Positions 23,492-31,868 of a stretch of 41,287 nucleotides of DNA are shown piece by piece. A program made the translations under genes and the position numbers. Every line of letters begins with the position of its first letter. Position 1 is the stretch's first letter. This DNA comes from DASXVX01 sp036504075 (GTDB lineage: Bacteria; Bacillota; Sulfobacillia; Symbiobacteriales; Symbiobacteriaceae): positions 1 through 41,287 of the forward strand of contig DASXVX010000034.1 of assembly GCA_036504075.1 (NCBI GenBank). The letters are read 5' to 3'. The notes under the pieces were generated by a model that worked only from the letters and a program-made list of their open reading frames with translations, had not been told where the DNA came from and did no database searches.

Positions 23492-24511
23492 TTAGATCTT
23501 CGGCACCGACCAGGATTCGAACTTCTTGGCGTCGTTAGGCACGGTCACCTTGCCGCCCTTGATGGCGTCGGCCCACTTGTCGACCAGCGCCTTGGTGTCG
23601 GAGGGCATCTTGGCCCAGAGCGTCTTCGGCGCATAGCCGACGCCGCCTTCCTTGAGGCCCATGACCACGACCTGGCCGCCCTGGAACTTGCCTTCCTTGG
23701 CCGCCTTGGAGACGCTAAACACGGCGTTGTCGACCTGCTTCATCATCGAAGAGATGACCCAGTCGGGCGCCAGGGCGTTCTGGTCGCTGTCGACGCCAAT
23801 GGCGAAGACCTTCTTCTCGGCGCAGGCTTCGATGACGCCCTTGCCGGTGAAGCCGGCGGCGTGGAAGATCACGTCGGCGCCCTGGCTGATGATCGAGAGG
23901 GCGTCGCTCTTGCCCTTGACCGGGTCGTCGAACTTGCCGGAGTATACCGTAATGACCTTGATGCTCGGATCGACGGCCTTGACGCCGGCCTTGAAGCCGC
24001 CTTCAAAGTGGTGGATCACGTCGAAATCCATGCCGCCCACAAAGCCGACAACCTTGGACTTGGTGGTCTTGGCCGCCATGACGCCCATGAGGAAGGAGCC
24101 TTCTTCTTCCTTGAAGACGACCGAGGCCACGTTGGGCCGGTTCTCCACCACCGAGTCGATAATGGCGAACTTCTGGTTCGGGTTCGCCTTGGCCAACCCG
24201 TCAACCGCGTCGTGCATGAGGAAGCCGATGCCCCAGATGAGGTCGTACTTGAGGTCCATCAGCGTCCGGAAGTTAACCTCGTAATCCTCGTTGCGCTTGG
24301 ACTCAACCGCCTTGATCTCGGCGCCCAGGTCCGAGTGGGCCTTGTTCAGGCCCCGCCAGGCGGACGCGTTGAAGGAGTCGTCGTTCAGACCGCCGATGTC
24401 GGTAGACATGCCGACTTTGAATCCGCCTTTTGACCCGGCGCTGCTGCACCCCGCCAGCAGGCTGAAGATAACCGTAAGCGCCAGGGCGAAAGCGACCCAT
24501 TTCCGTGACAC
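23492..24511 (-). CDS. BMP family substrate-binding lipoprotein
   Basis: Extracellular lipid-anchored receptor that captures nucleosides (family: BmpA/NupN/Med). Signal peptide of about 21 residues with lipobox LLAGC, the lipidated cysteine at about position 22. The mature domain has VGMSTDIGGLNDDSFNASAW (ligand loop) and GVDSDQNALAP. GTG at 24511 was preferred because AGGAGG is 8 nt upstream; a GTG at 24520 overlaps that site. 339 aa. It is first in the operon and LspA in this window would process it. Confidence 0.93.
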   Translation of the reverse strand: MSRKWVAFALALTVIFSLLAGCSSAGSKGGFKVGMSTDIGGLNDDSFNASAWRGLNKAHSDLGAEIKAVESKRNEDYEVNFRTLMDLKYDLIWGIGFLMHDAVDGLAKANPNQKFAIIDSVVENRPNVASVVFKEEEGSFLMGVMAAKTTKSKVVGFVGGMDFDVIHHFEGGFKAGVKAVDPSIKVITVYSGKFDDPVKGKSDALSIISQGADVIFHAAGFTGKGVIEACAEKKVFAIGVDSDQNALAPDWVISSMMKQVDNAVFSVSKAAKEGKFQGGQVVVMGLKEGGVGYAPKTLWAKMPSDTKALVDKWADAIKGGKVTVPNDAKKFESWSVPKI

Positions 24512-24576
24512 GTGCCGCACCTCCTTGAGAAATGAGGGACAAACAGGAAATAATCCGATAGCTGTGGCACCATCGG

Positions 24577-24588
24577 CATGATATCATG
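24577..24588. promoter_or_regulatory. 12-bp perfect palindrome upstream of the importer operon
   Basis: CATGATATCATG lies about 65 bp before the BMP gene start, in an AT-rich region. A candidate operator, without a named regulator. No purine riboswitch pattern was seen in the leader. Confidence 0.4.
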
Positions 24589-24763
24589 TGCGAGCGAAAA
24601 TTACTAGTTATAAAAGGAAACAGGTGCTAATTATTTAGGGAGAATATGCATGCGTGAATGCCGGAATCCGGCTCACGGGCGTCGGGACAAAATCTTCCGG
24701 CAGGAATCGGCGAAAGGTAACCGAAGTTTTGTGTTCGGAACGAGGCTGTAAAGGAGCCGAACC

Positions 24764-26377
24764 ATGCAAGCTGAATGGATTTTCACCGGTGGACCGGTGC
24801 TTTCCGGCCATGTGAACTGGACGCCGGCCGAAGCGGTTGCCGTGGCCGCCGGCCGGGTGATCGCGTTTGGCCCGCAGGCGGAGGTCATGCACACCGCCGG
24901 ACCGTCCACCCGGGTGGTGGACCTGGGCGGCCGGGCGGTCATTCCCGGCCTCATCGACGCGCATGTGCACATTTTGGGCTATGCGATGACGCTGGACCGG
25001 CTGGCGGTCGCAGGCTTGCCCAGCCTTGCGGCGGTGCGGGATGCCGTGGCGGAGGAGGCGGCCCGGCGGCCTGCCGGTGAGTGGATCGTCGGGCGGGGCT
25101 GGGACCAGGACCGCTGGGCGGAGAAGCGGCTGCCGAACCGGTTCGACCTCGATGCGATCGCCCCGCATCATCCGGTCTACCTGCAGCGCAACTGCAACCA
25201 CGTGGGCGTGGTCAACTCGGCGGCGTTGGCGCTGGCCGGCATCGACGGCCACACCCCCGACCCGGCGGGCGGCCACATCGACCGGGACCCGGTCACCGGC
25301 GAGCCCACCGGCATGCTGCGGGAGAATGCCCAGGAACTGATCAAGGCGGTCGTACCGGAACTGCCGCACGAGCGGCGGCGGACGCTGCTGCGCCGGGCGC
25401 TCTCGGCGGCGCTCTCGTACGGCATCACCCAGGTGCACACCGACGACGTCGACCGGTCGGCCGGCGACTTCGACCTGGCCGAAGACTTGTTCACCTCGCA
25501 GGTCGGCCCGGAGGGGATTCCCCTGCGGGTCACCCAGATGATCCCCATCGCCATGATGGCCGAAGGCGCCCGGCGGGGGATCGTCACGAAGTCGGGCACC
25601 GAATGGTATCGCTACGGCCAGGTGAAAATGTTCGCCGACGGCTCCCTGGGCGGGCGGACGGCGGCGCTGCTGGAGCCGTACGCCGACGACCCCCAGACCC
25701 GGGGCATTTACATTCACCCGCCCGCCGAATTCACGGAGATGCTGTACCAGGCGCACATCCTGGGGAACCAGGTCGGGTGCCACTGCATCGGCGACGGGGC
25801 GGCGCAACTGTTCGTGGCGGCCGTGGCGGAGGCGCAGCGGCGACAGCCCCGGGCCGACGCCCGCCACCGGATCATTCACGCACAGATCCTGAGCGAAGCG
25901 ATCATGGACCAGATGGCCCGCTACCAGATCGTCGCGGATATTCAGCCGGTCTTTATCAAGAGCGACGGCTACTGGTACGTCGACCGGGTTGGCCCTACGC
26001 GGGCCCGCACGTCTTACGCCTGGAAAAGCCTGAAGCAGCGGGGAATCGCCCTGTGCGGCGGGTCGGACTGCCCGATTGAGCCGCTCAATATTTGGACCGG
26101 CATTTACGCGGCCGTCAACCGACAGGACCTGAACGGTTACCCGGAAGGCGGCTGGGATCCGGAGCAGCGGCTGACGGTGGCCGAAACGCTCGATATGTAC
26201 ACCCGCGGCGCCAGCTACAGCACGTTCGAGGAGTCCTTCAAGGGGAGCCTCGCCTCGGGCATGGCGGCGGACCTGGTGGTGCTGGACCGGAATCCGTTTG
26301 CCTGCGCCGGCGCGGAGCTGAAAGATGTGAAGGCCATGCTTACCATGGTGGGCGGCCGGGTCGGGTACGAGGCCTGA
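24764..26377 (+). CDS. amidohydrolase family protein, YtcJ-like
   Basis: A metal-dependent hydrolase (amidohydrolase 3 group, 537 aa) acting on an unknown amide or cyclic substrate. N-terminal beta-sandwich with VVDLGGRAVIPGLID; metal ligands DAHVHI at about residues 65-70. VKMFADGSLGGRTA follows, then HCIGDGA, HRIIHAQI and the late Asp in GGSDCP. The C-terminal motif GSLASGMAADLVVLDRNPF is typical. AAAGGAG is 8 nt before ATG. No signal peptide. It is divergent from the importer operon. Confidence 0.88.
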   Translation: MQAEWIFTGGPVLSGHVNWTPAEAVAVAAGRVIAFGPQAEVMHTAGPSTRVVDLGGRAVIPGLIDAHVHILGYAMTLDRLAVAGLPSLAAVRDAVAEEAARRPAGEWIVGRGWDQDRWAEKRLPNRFDLDAIAPHHPVYLQRNCNHVGVVNSAALALAGIDGHTPDPAGGHIDRDPVTGEPTGMLRENAQELIKAVVPELPHERRRTLLRRALSAALSYGITQVHTDDVDRSAGDFDLAEDLFTSQVGPEGIPLRVTQMIPIAMMAEGARRGIVTKSGTEWYRYGQVKMFADGSLGGRTAALLEPYADDPQTRGIYIHPPAEFTEMLYQAHILGNQVGCHCIGDGAAQLFVAAVAEAQRRQPRADARHRIIHAQILSEAIMDQMARYQIVADIQPVFIKSDGYWYVDRVGPTRARTSYAWKSLKQRGIALCGGSDCPIEPLNIWTGIYAAVNRQDLNGYPEGGWDPEQRLTVAETLDMYTRGASYSTFEESFKGSLASGMAADLVVLDRNPFACAGAELKDVKAMLTMVGGRVGYEA

Positions 26378-26390
26378 CATTGCGTTGTAT

Positions 26391-26428
26391 AAAAGGAGGG
26401 GCCGGCATTTCGCCGACCCCCCTTTTCT
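26391..26428 (+). terminator. terminator after the amidohydrolase
   Basis: AAAAGG(A)GGGG pairs with CCCCCCTTTT around a GCCGGC...GCCG inner stem, followed by CTCTT. Confidence 0.8.
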
Positions 26429-26505
26429 CTTGCAGGCGTTTCGTTCGCAAGTGGTGAAATGATGGAATGGTTCGCGCCATTTGCCCACCAGGAGGCCACA
26501 GTCTC

Positions 26506-27953
26506 ATGCGTAGTCGTTTCCTCGCTTATGTTATCGCGGCAATGCTGATGGCGGTCATGCCGGCCGGCTGCGCCCGGGCAGCGATTCCGGCGCCCCCGGC
26601 GCTGCCGGCAGCCCCGGCGCCCACGCCCGGGGGCTCGCCGCCGGCCATTCCTGACTCCCCGCCTGCGAAGCTTGCCCCGCCTGCGACGCCCGCTCTGTCG
26701 CCGCGAAGGACACCCGCGGCCTGTTCCCGGACCCCACGGGCCGGTATATCGCCGACGTGGACCGGCGCCTGCGCATTTCCGACTACACAGGGCGGGCGGT
26801 CAGTGCGCCGGAACTGCCCGGCAACCCGGTGCAGCAAGTCGTCTGGTCGCCGCGGGGCGACTTCATCGTCGCCACGACCGGTAAGCCTGCGGTTGAATGC
26901 TGCGAGCTCTACCTGGAAGCGCAGTACTGGCTGGTGCCGGTCCCGCAGGGACCGGCGCAGGAACTGACCGGACTGCCGCAGGAGGTCGTCTTCACTTGGT
27001 CCGCTGACGAGCAGAGCCTCTACGTGCTCGACAACTGGCGCCGGCGGGCGTCCCTGGATGCCCTCGGCGAAAGGATTCAGCGCTACGACCTGTCTGCGGG
27101 GCGGCTCACGCTCCTGCTGGACCGCCACGAACGGCTCAGTTCGGTGGCCGAGTTGCCTGGGGGCGACCTGCTGGTGGGACAGTATGCCGGCGGCGGCCAC
27201 ATGTTCTACTACCGCCTGCCGGCGGGCAGCGACAAGCTGGTGACGGCAGCGCCTTTCCATATGAGCCTCTCCCCCGACCAGCGGTGGGCAATGGCGGGCA
27301 ACTTCAACTCGCTTGGGTGGCTGGACATCGCCAACGTGCAGACCGGCGAAGTGACGCGCTACCAGCCCCACCCGCCGTGGCCCGCGATCGACCTGACACC
27401 GCCGCCCGAGGGGAGCCCGCTGCCCAGAATCACCGACCCGGAGTGGGGACCAGACAGCCGCTGGCTCATGTACAGCTTTTACGGGACCGGTCTGACTCCC
27501 GTGGAACTTCGCTTCTTCGACCGCACCCAGGCGGAGCCGGACCGGGTGGTGCCTGGTGCCCGGGGCGCCTGGCTGCCCGGGCCGGGGCTGCAGGCGCTGG
27601 TCTTCCGCCACGCAGATGACACCGTGCAGCCCTGGCGCTACGACGTGGCGGCGGGTAAGCTTATCGGGCCGGTGGGACCCCAGGCCCCGGCGGCCGGCAA
27701 GCCTCGCTACTGCCAACCGCTGCGCGACATCCGGGTGGCGGCGGATGCCGGGACCGCGGCATACATCACCTGCGACAACGAGACCCACACCCTCTGGTTC
27801 ATCGACCTGACCGCCCGGGTCTCGCCGCTTGTCCTGCCGGTGGAGCCCAATACCTGGCTGCTCTCGCTCTCCGCAGATGGCCAGACCGCCGCCCTGAAGG
27901 TGGACACGGGCGATGGTTGGACGCTCAGACTGGTGCACCTGCCACGCAAATGA
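26506..27953 (+). pseudogene. beta-propeller lipoprotein gene split by a frameshift
   Basis: Frame 1 begins at ATG 26506 after AGGAGG and encodes a lipoprotein signal (about 21 residues, lipobox MPAGC, Cys22) plus a Pro/Ala-rich linker. From about 26690 sense continues in the next frame (KDTRGLFPDPTGRYIADVDR, then RLRISDYTGR) to the stop at 27953. That frame has a stop at 26652-26654, so the change lies between 26652 and about 26757. One missing base explains it. The distal part shows at least five TolB/WD40-like blade motifs (VWSPRGDFIVAT, TWSADEQSLYVL, SLSPDQRWAMAG, EWGPDSRWLMYS, SLSADGQTAALKV). It is a surface-anchored propeller of unknown role, or a recent pseudogene or assembly error. 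Confidence 0.8.
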
Positions 27954-28044
27954 AGAAGTGGACCGGGGGGCTCCCCCAGCCCTCATGTGGACCAAGCCCG
28001 GTGCCCGCCGAGGAGCATGAGGCATCCATTTGGGCTTCCGGTAG

Positions 28045-28100
28045 AATCGTCACCTTTTGCATGACCCCGGACGAGGCCATGCGTGCAAAAGGTGACGATT
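28045..28100. repeat. 17-bp perfect inverted repeat, 22-bp centre
   Basis: Left arm AATCGTCACCTTTTGCA (28045-28061) and right arm TGCAAAAGGTGACGATT (28084-28100) match exactly. No T-run follows on either strand. No gene follows within 400 bp. Confidence 0.85.
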
Positions 28101-28406
28101 ACAGGAAGAACAGGGAAATTTGGATACTGGGTAGGGGTATCTTTACGGCGATCGCAGCCCAAATAGACCCAAACAAGGGAATTGAAGGTTAAATAGTCAA
28201 AAGTTGCATTACGAGCGGTCCGGGAGGTCAGGCAAATTCTGACGAATGCCCTTCATTGGGCGGGTTCAGGCCGTCTGGCAGCAAGGTTTTGGCGGCATAC
28301 CCCCGACACACGGGCACAAACTGGATTCCTTCCGGCTCCCACGGCCGTGGGGTCTTTCTGGCCCGGAGCCACCCAACCGGTCGGGTGCCGGGGGGCGTGG
28401 CAGCAG

Positions 28407-28461
28407 CCTGAGGGCCATGCGGCCTGAGGACCATGCCTGAGGTCCATGCAGCCTGAGGGCC
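28407..28461. repeat. four CCTGAGG(N)CC short tandem repeats
   Basis: CCTGAGG begins at 28407, 28423, 28436 and 28452 with GGCC, ACC, TCC and GGCC extensions and CATGC-type linkers (13 or 16 bp spacing). Confidence 0.75.
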
Positions 28462-28516
28462 AACCAACAGCCCTCGGCCGCATCTTTGTTCGCCGCCATG
28501 CGGTTATCAACAAGCT

Positions 28517-28540
28517 GAGGACCGGGTTTCCCCGGTCCTC
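28517..28540 (-). terminator. terminator after the chemoreceptor gene
   Basis: Perfect 10-bp stem GAGGACCGGG / CCCGGTCCTC with a 4-nt loop just past the minus-strand stop codon; weak T content follows. Confidence 0.8.
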
Positions 28541-28564
28541 ATTCTGTCTCCCGCACCGCGGGTC

Positions 28565-29998
28565 TCAGACCTTGAACCCCTTGACCTGAGTCTGCAGGTC
28601 CCGGGCGATCTTCGTCAGGTTTGCGGCGGAACCGGCGACCTGAGAGGAGCCGGCCGTCAGCTCTTCCACTGCGGCCGAGACCTCTTCGGCCGCAGCGGCG
28701 TTCTCCCGGGAAAGGTCGCTGATGTGCAGAATCGCCCCGGCCACCCGGTCGGCGCCGCCGGCCATCTCTTCGGTGGCCGCGGTGTTCTCCTCCGTCACCG
28801 CCGCCATGGATTGGAAGGCCTGGACCACTTTCTGGCTGTCCGTCTTCACCTTGTCGGCCGACCGGGCGATCGCCTCGACGCCCGCCGCCGCCTGTCGGGA
28901 GGTGTCCAGAATCTCGTGCAGCGCCCGGCCCGCTTCGGCCGCCAGCCGGCTGCCGTCCTGGACTTCGGCGTGGCCGGACTGCATGGCCGCCACCGCCTGC
29001 GCCGTCCGCTCCTGAATGTTGGCAATCAGCCCCGCGATCTCCTGGGCCGACCGGTTGGAGCGCTCGGCCAACTTTCGGACCTCGTCAGCCACCACCGCAA
29101 AGCCCCGGCCGTGCTCGCCGGCCCGGGCCGCCTCAATGGCGGCGTTCAGGGCCAGCAGGTTGGTCTGCTCCGCGATCTCCGAAATGACCCCGGTAATCTC
29201 CCCGATCTGCGTGGAGAGCTTCTCCAGGTCCCGGATGCGGGCCGATGATTCACCCACAGCGGTCTGGATGCGGCCCATGCCCGCCACCGACTTGTCGACG
29301 ACGGCAGCGCCGTCCTGGGCGGTCTGGGCGGCCCGGCTGGTCTTGTCCGCCACCCGGGCGGCCTCCTGCGCCATCGCTTCGAGGGCCGTCACCGCCTGGC
29401 TCAACATATGGCCGGCCGTCTGGACCTCGTCGGCCGAACTGGCGGCGCCAGCGGCAATCTGCCGGATGGTCATCCGCAGTTGCTCCATGATTTTGTTCAT
29501 GTCATCGGCGTCCTGCGCCTGGTCGGTGGTACCCGCGGCCACCTGCTGGACGGCTTTGGCCGCCCCTTCGGAGGCCTGGGCCGTGTGTTCGGAGGCCTCG
29601 GTCAGGTCTTCAGCGGACCGGAGCACCGACGCGGCGTTGCCGGTGAGGCCTTTCAGCAGGGGGCGCAGCGTGTGCAGCACCTGGTTGAACGACTCGGCCA
29701 CCACGCCGACCTCATCGTTGCTGCTGACGCTCAAGGGCGGAACGGTCAGGTCGCCCGCCGCCAGGGAACGCATACCCGGGGCCACTGTCTTCAGCGGCCG
29801 GGTCACGGCCCGGGAGGTGAACCACCAGCCATACAGGGTGACCAGGAGTCCGACCCCGGGGGCGGCAAACGCGATGACCAGCAGATTTTCCATCGGCACG
29901 ATGCCGGTCACGTCGAGCAACAGAAGTGCGCCCGTCGCAACGTTCAACAGAACCATGGTCAGAAACAGCAGACCGAACTTAACTGAAAGGCTTCGCAT
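28565..29998 (-). CDS. methyl-accepting chemotaxis protein without a sensor domain
   Basis: A chemoreceptor (477 aa) that signals to CheA/CheW. Two adjacent N-terminal TM helices (about 8-32 and 38-60) are joined by a short loop, so there is essentially no extracellular ligand domain. A HAMP domain follows (TRPLKTVAPGMRSLAAGDL). The long coiled coil has hairpin tip EIAEQTNLLALNAAIEAA and GFAVVADEVRKLAERS. Input may come through the membrane or from partners. ATG at 29998 has GGGGAGG 6 nt upstream. No che genes are adjacent. Confidence 0.93.
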   Translation of the reverse strand: MRSLSVKFGLLFLTMVLLNVATGALLLLDVTGIVPMENLLVIAFAAPGVGLLVTLYGWWFTSRAVTRPLKTVAPGMRSLAAGDLTVPPLSVSSNDEVGVVAESFNQVLHTLRPLLKGLTGNAASVLRSAEDLTEASEHTAQASEGAAKAVQQVAAGTTDQAQDADDMNKIMEQLRMTIRQIAAGAASSADEVQTAGHMLSQAVTALEAMAQEAARVADKTSRAAQTAQDGAAVVDKSVAGMGRIQTAVGESSARIRDLEKLSTQIGEITGVISEIAEQTNLLALNAAIEAARAGEHGRGFAVVADEVRKLAERSNRSAQEIAGLIANIQERTAQAVAAMQSGHAEVQDGSRLAAEAGRALHEILDTSRQAAAGVEAIARSADKVKTDSQKVVQAFQSMAAVTEENTAATEEMAGGADRVAGAILHISDLSRENAAAAEEVSAAVEELTAGSSQVAGSAANLTKIARDLQTQVKGFKV

Positions 29999-30322
29999 AT
30001 TCATCCTCCCCAGGCATGATGAAACGGTGCCCCCGAATTTTCCATCGGCCGGCGGCGGGGAAGATAGCGGCGTGTAGGCAAAATCGGTGCAGCGTTGCGG
30101 ACGATGTCGGTTCGCTGGATGAGAGCACCCCATGGCGTCGCGACATAAAACCATACTACCAGTTTAGCAGAATTGTCGTGCGTTGAATAGTACAAAAGTA
30201 CCATTCTTGCATATATATGGTTCGATAGGCGAATAGACCGACTCCAGAAAGCTACGGGGGCACCTGCTTGCTCCCCAGAGGCGTCGCCTCTGAACGATGC
30301 TTCGCAGGTGCCCCCGGGACCG
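29999..30322. other. intergenic interval upstream of the chemoreceptor
   Basis: Holds the AT-rich upstream region of the receptor gene (30140-30240) and the M20 peptidase terminator at 30256-30315. No sigma-D-type TAAA-N15-GCCGATAA pair was found on the minus strand. Confidence 0.5.
30256..30315 (-). terminator. two-level hairpin terminator of the M20 dipeptidase gene
   Basis: Outer 12-bp arms GGGGGCACCTGC (30256-30267) and GCAGGTGCCCCC (30304-30315) enclose an inner 7-bp hairpin CAGAGGC-GTC-GCCTCTG (30276-30292). It lies 8 bp past the stop codon. No T-run. Confidence 0.75.
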
Positions 30323-31696
30323 CTACAGCGCGGCCGCCAGTTTGTGCCAGTACGTGTAGATCGCCCGGAGCCCGATGTCAAAGTTCTCCAGGGTGAAATG
30401 CTCGTTGGGCGCGTGGAAGTTCTCGTCTTCCAGGCCGAAGCCCATCAGCACCGACGGAGCGCCAAGGACCGTGGAGAACATGCCGACGACGGGGATGGAG
30501 CCGCCGCCCCGGATGAACTTGGCCTCCTTGCCGTAAGCCTCCTGCAGGGCTTCCAGGGCCGCCCGGATGGCCGGGTGCTCCACCGGGGTGATGCAGGCGG
30601 GCGTGCCGCCTTCCCGGTGGACTTCCAGCTTCACGCCGGCCGGCACATTGGCCTTCAGGTGGTACTCGACGGCGTCCAGCACGTGCTCCGGGTTCTGGTC
30701 GGGCACGAGGCGGCAGGTGATTTTGGCGCCGGCCTTGGCCGGGATGACGGTCTTGGTGCCTTCGCCCTGGAAACCGCCGAAAATGCCGTTGATCTCCAGC
30801 GTTGGCCGGGCCCAGGTCCGCTCGAGCGGGGTGAAGCCGGGCTCGCCGGGCAGGGCGGTTACGCCCAGTTCCCGCTTGTACGCCTCCTCGTCGAACCCGA
30901 GGGAAGCAAACGTCTGGCGCTCTTCGTCTGACAGCATCCGAACTTCGTCGTAGAAGCCGGCCACGGCCACGCCGCCGTCGGGCCGGCGGAGCGAGGCGAG
31001 CAGTTGCACCAGCGCGTGGGCCGCGTTGGGCGCAGCGCCGCCGAACAGGCCGGAGTGCAGGTCGCCCTTGGCGCCGGTAACGTGGATCTCCATGGCCGCC
31101 AGTCCCCTGAGGGCGTATGTAAGCGAGGGCACGCCCCGGGCGTACAGCCCGGTGTCGGAGATGACCACCACGTCGGACTTGAGCAGGGCCTTATGCTCTT
31201 TTAGAAAATGGGCCAGGTTGGCGGAGCCGACCTCTTCTTCGCCTTCGAACAGGATCTTGACGTTGACGGGCAGCTTGTGCTCGGCTTTGAGGATCGCTTC
31301 GATCACTTTCACGTGCATGAAGACCTGGCCCTTGTCGTCGCTGGCGCCCCGGGCGTAAAGCTTGCCGTCCCGGATGGCGGGCTCGAACGGCGGGGTCTCC
31401 CAGAGGTTGAGGGGGTCGACGGGCTGCACGTCGTAGTGGCCGTAAATGAGCGCGACCGGCTTGCCCGGATGGTCGATGCGCTCGCCGTAGACGACTGGGT
31501 GGCCGCCGGTCTCCATGATTTCCACCTTGGGAATGCCGGCATGGGTCAGCTGGGTCTTCAGCCAGTCGGCCGCCCGCCGGATGTCCGCTTTATGGGCGGA
31601 CAGGGCGCTGACGCTGGGGATCCGCAGGAACTCCTTCAACTGTTCCAGGTGCTCGTCACGGTGCTCTTTGAAGTAAATGTCGCCATTCATGCGCAT
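30323..31696 (-). CDS. M20 family dipeptidase
   Basis: A zinc-dependent cytoplasmic peptidase of the PepV/CNDP-like branch (457 aa). Metal ligands and catalytic residues are in GHYDVQPVDP, GASDDKGQ and the general-base FEGEEEVGSA. The dimerisation (lid) domain includes AKGDLHSGLFGG. A late HAPNEHF supplies the final His. It probably cleaves dipeptides for amino-acid supply. CGGAG lies 6 nt before the ATG. Divergent from the acyl-CoA ligase gene. Confidence 0.93.
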   Translation of the reverse strand: MRMNGDIYFKEHRDEHLEQLKEFLRIPSVSALSAHKADIRRAADWLKTQLTHAGIPKVEIMETGGHPVVYGERIDHPGKPVALIYGHYDVQPVDPLNLWETPPFEPAIRDGKLYARGASDDKGQVFMHVKVIEAILKAEHKLPVNVKILFEGEEEVGSANLAHFLKEHKALLKSDVVVISDTGLYARGVPSLTYALRGLAAMEIHVTGAKGDLHSGLFGGAAPNAAHALVQLLASLRRPDGGVAVAGFYDEVRMLSDEERQTFASLGFDEEAYKRELGVTALPGEPGFTPLERTWARPTLEINGIFGGFQGEGTKTVIPAKAGAKITCRLVPDQNPEHVLDAVEYHLKANVPAGVKLEVHREGGTPACITPVEHPAIRAALEALQEAYGKEAKFIRGGGSIPVVGMFSTVLGAPSVLMGFGLEDENFHAPNEHFTLENFDIGLRAIYTYWHKLAAAL

Positions 31697-31868
31697 ATCA
31701 CACTCCGATCTTTAGCGTACCCTTCTGGAGGGCTGGCGACAAGCCTACGCGAAAGTTTCGGGCGAGGCTTGTTCAATATGGAACGTATGCCAAATAGAGG
31801 AATTATTCTCCCTGGGGGCGAACCTGCATATATCTGAGCGTAATGGGTGGAATTTGGGGGTGGGCAGG

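Larger units (their letters stand above)
27954..28564. other. 600-bp non-coding interval with a long inverted repeat and short tandem repeats
   Basis: No supported gene. Contents: a perfect 17-bp inverted repeat at 28045-28061/28084-28100; a small GTCAG/CTGAC hairpin near 28228-28244; four CCTGAGG units at 28407-28461; and the chemoreceptor terminator at 28517-28540. A short open frame at 28228-28467 (minus) has no recognised similarity. Confidence 0.6.

Noticed and set aside
24512..24763. Purine riboswitch before the nucleoside importer
   Set aside because: No conserved purine-aptamer junction sequence or terminator pair found in the leader.
27917..28192. Small plus-strand gene over the 17-bp inverted repeat
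   Set aside because: It begins inside the propeller gene's 3' end and has no family similarity or initiation site.
28228..28467. Small protein-coding gene on the minus strand
   Set aside because: No ribosome-binding site or recognised family; it covers the CCTGAGG repeats.
29999..30250. Sigma-D flagellar promoter for the chemoreceptor
   Set aside because: TAAA and GCCGAT-like strings occur but not at the required 15-bp spacing.
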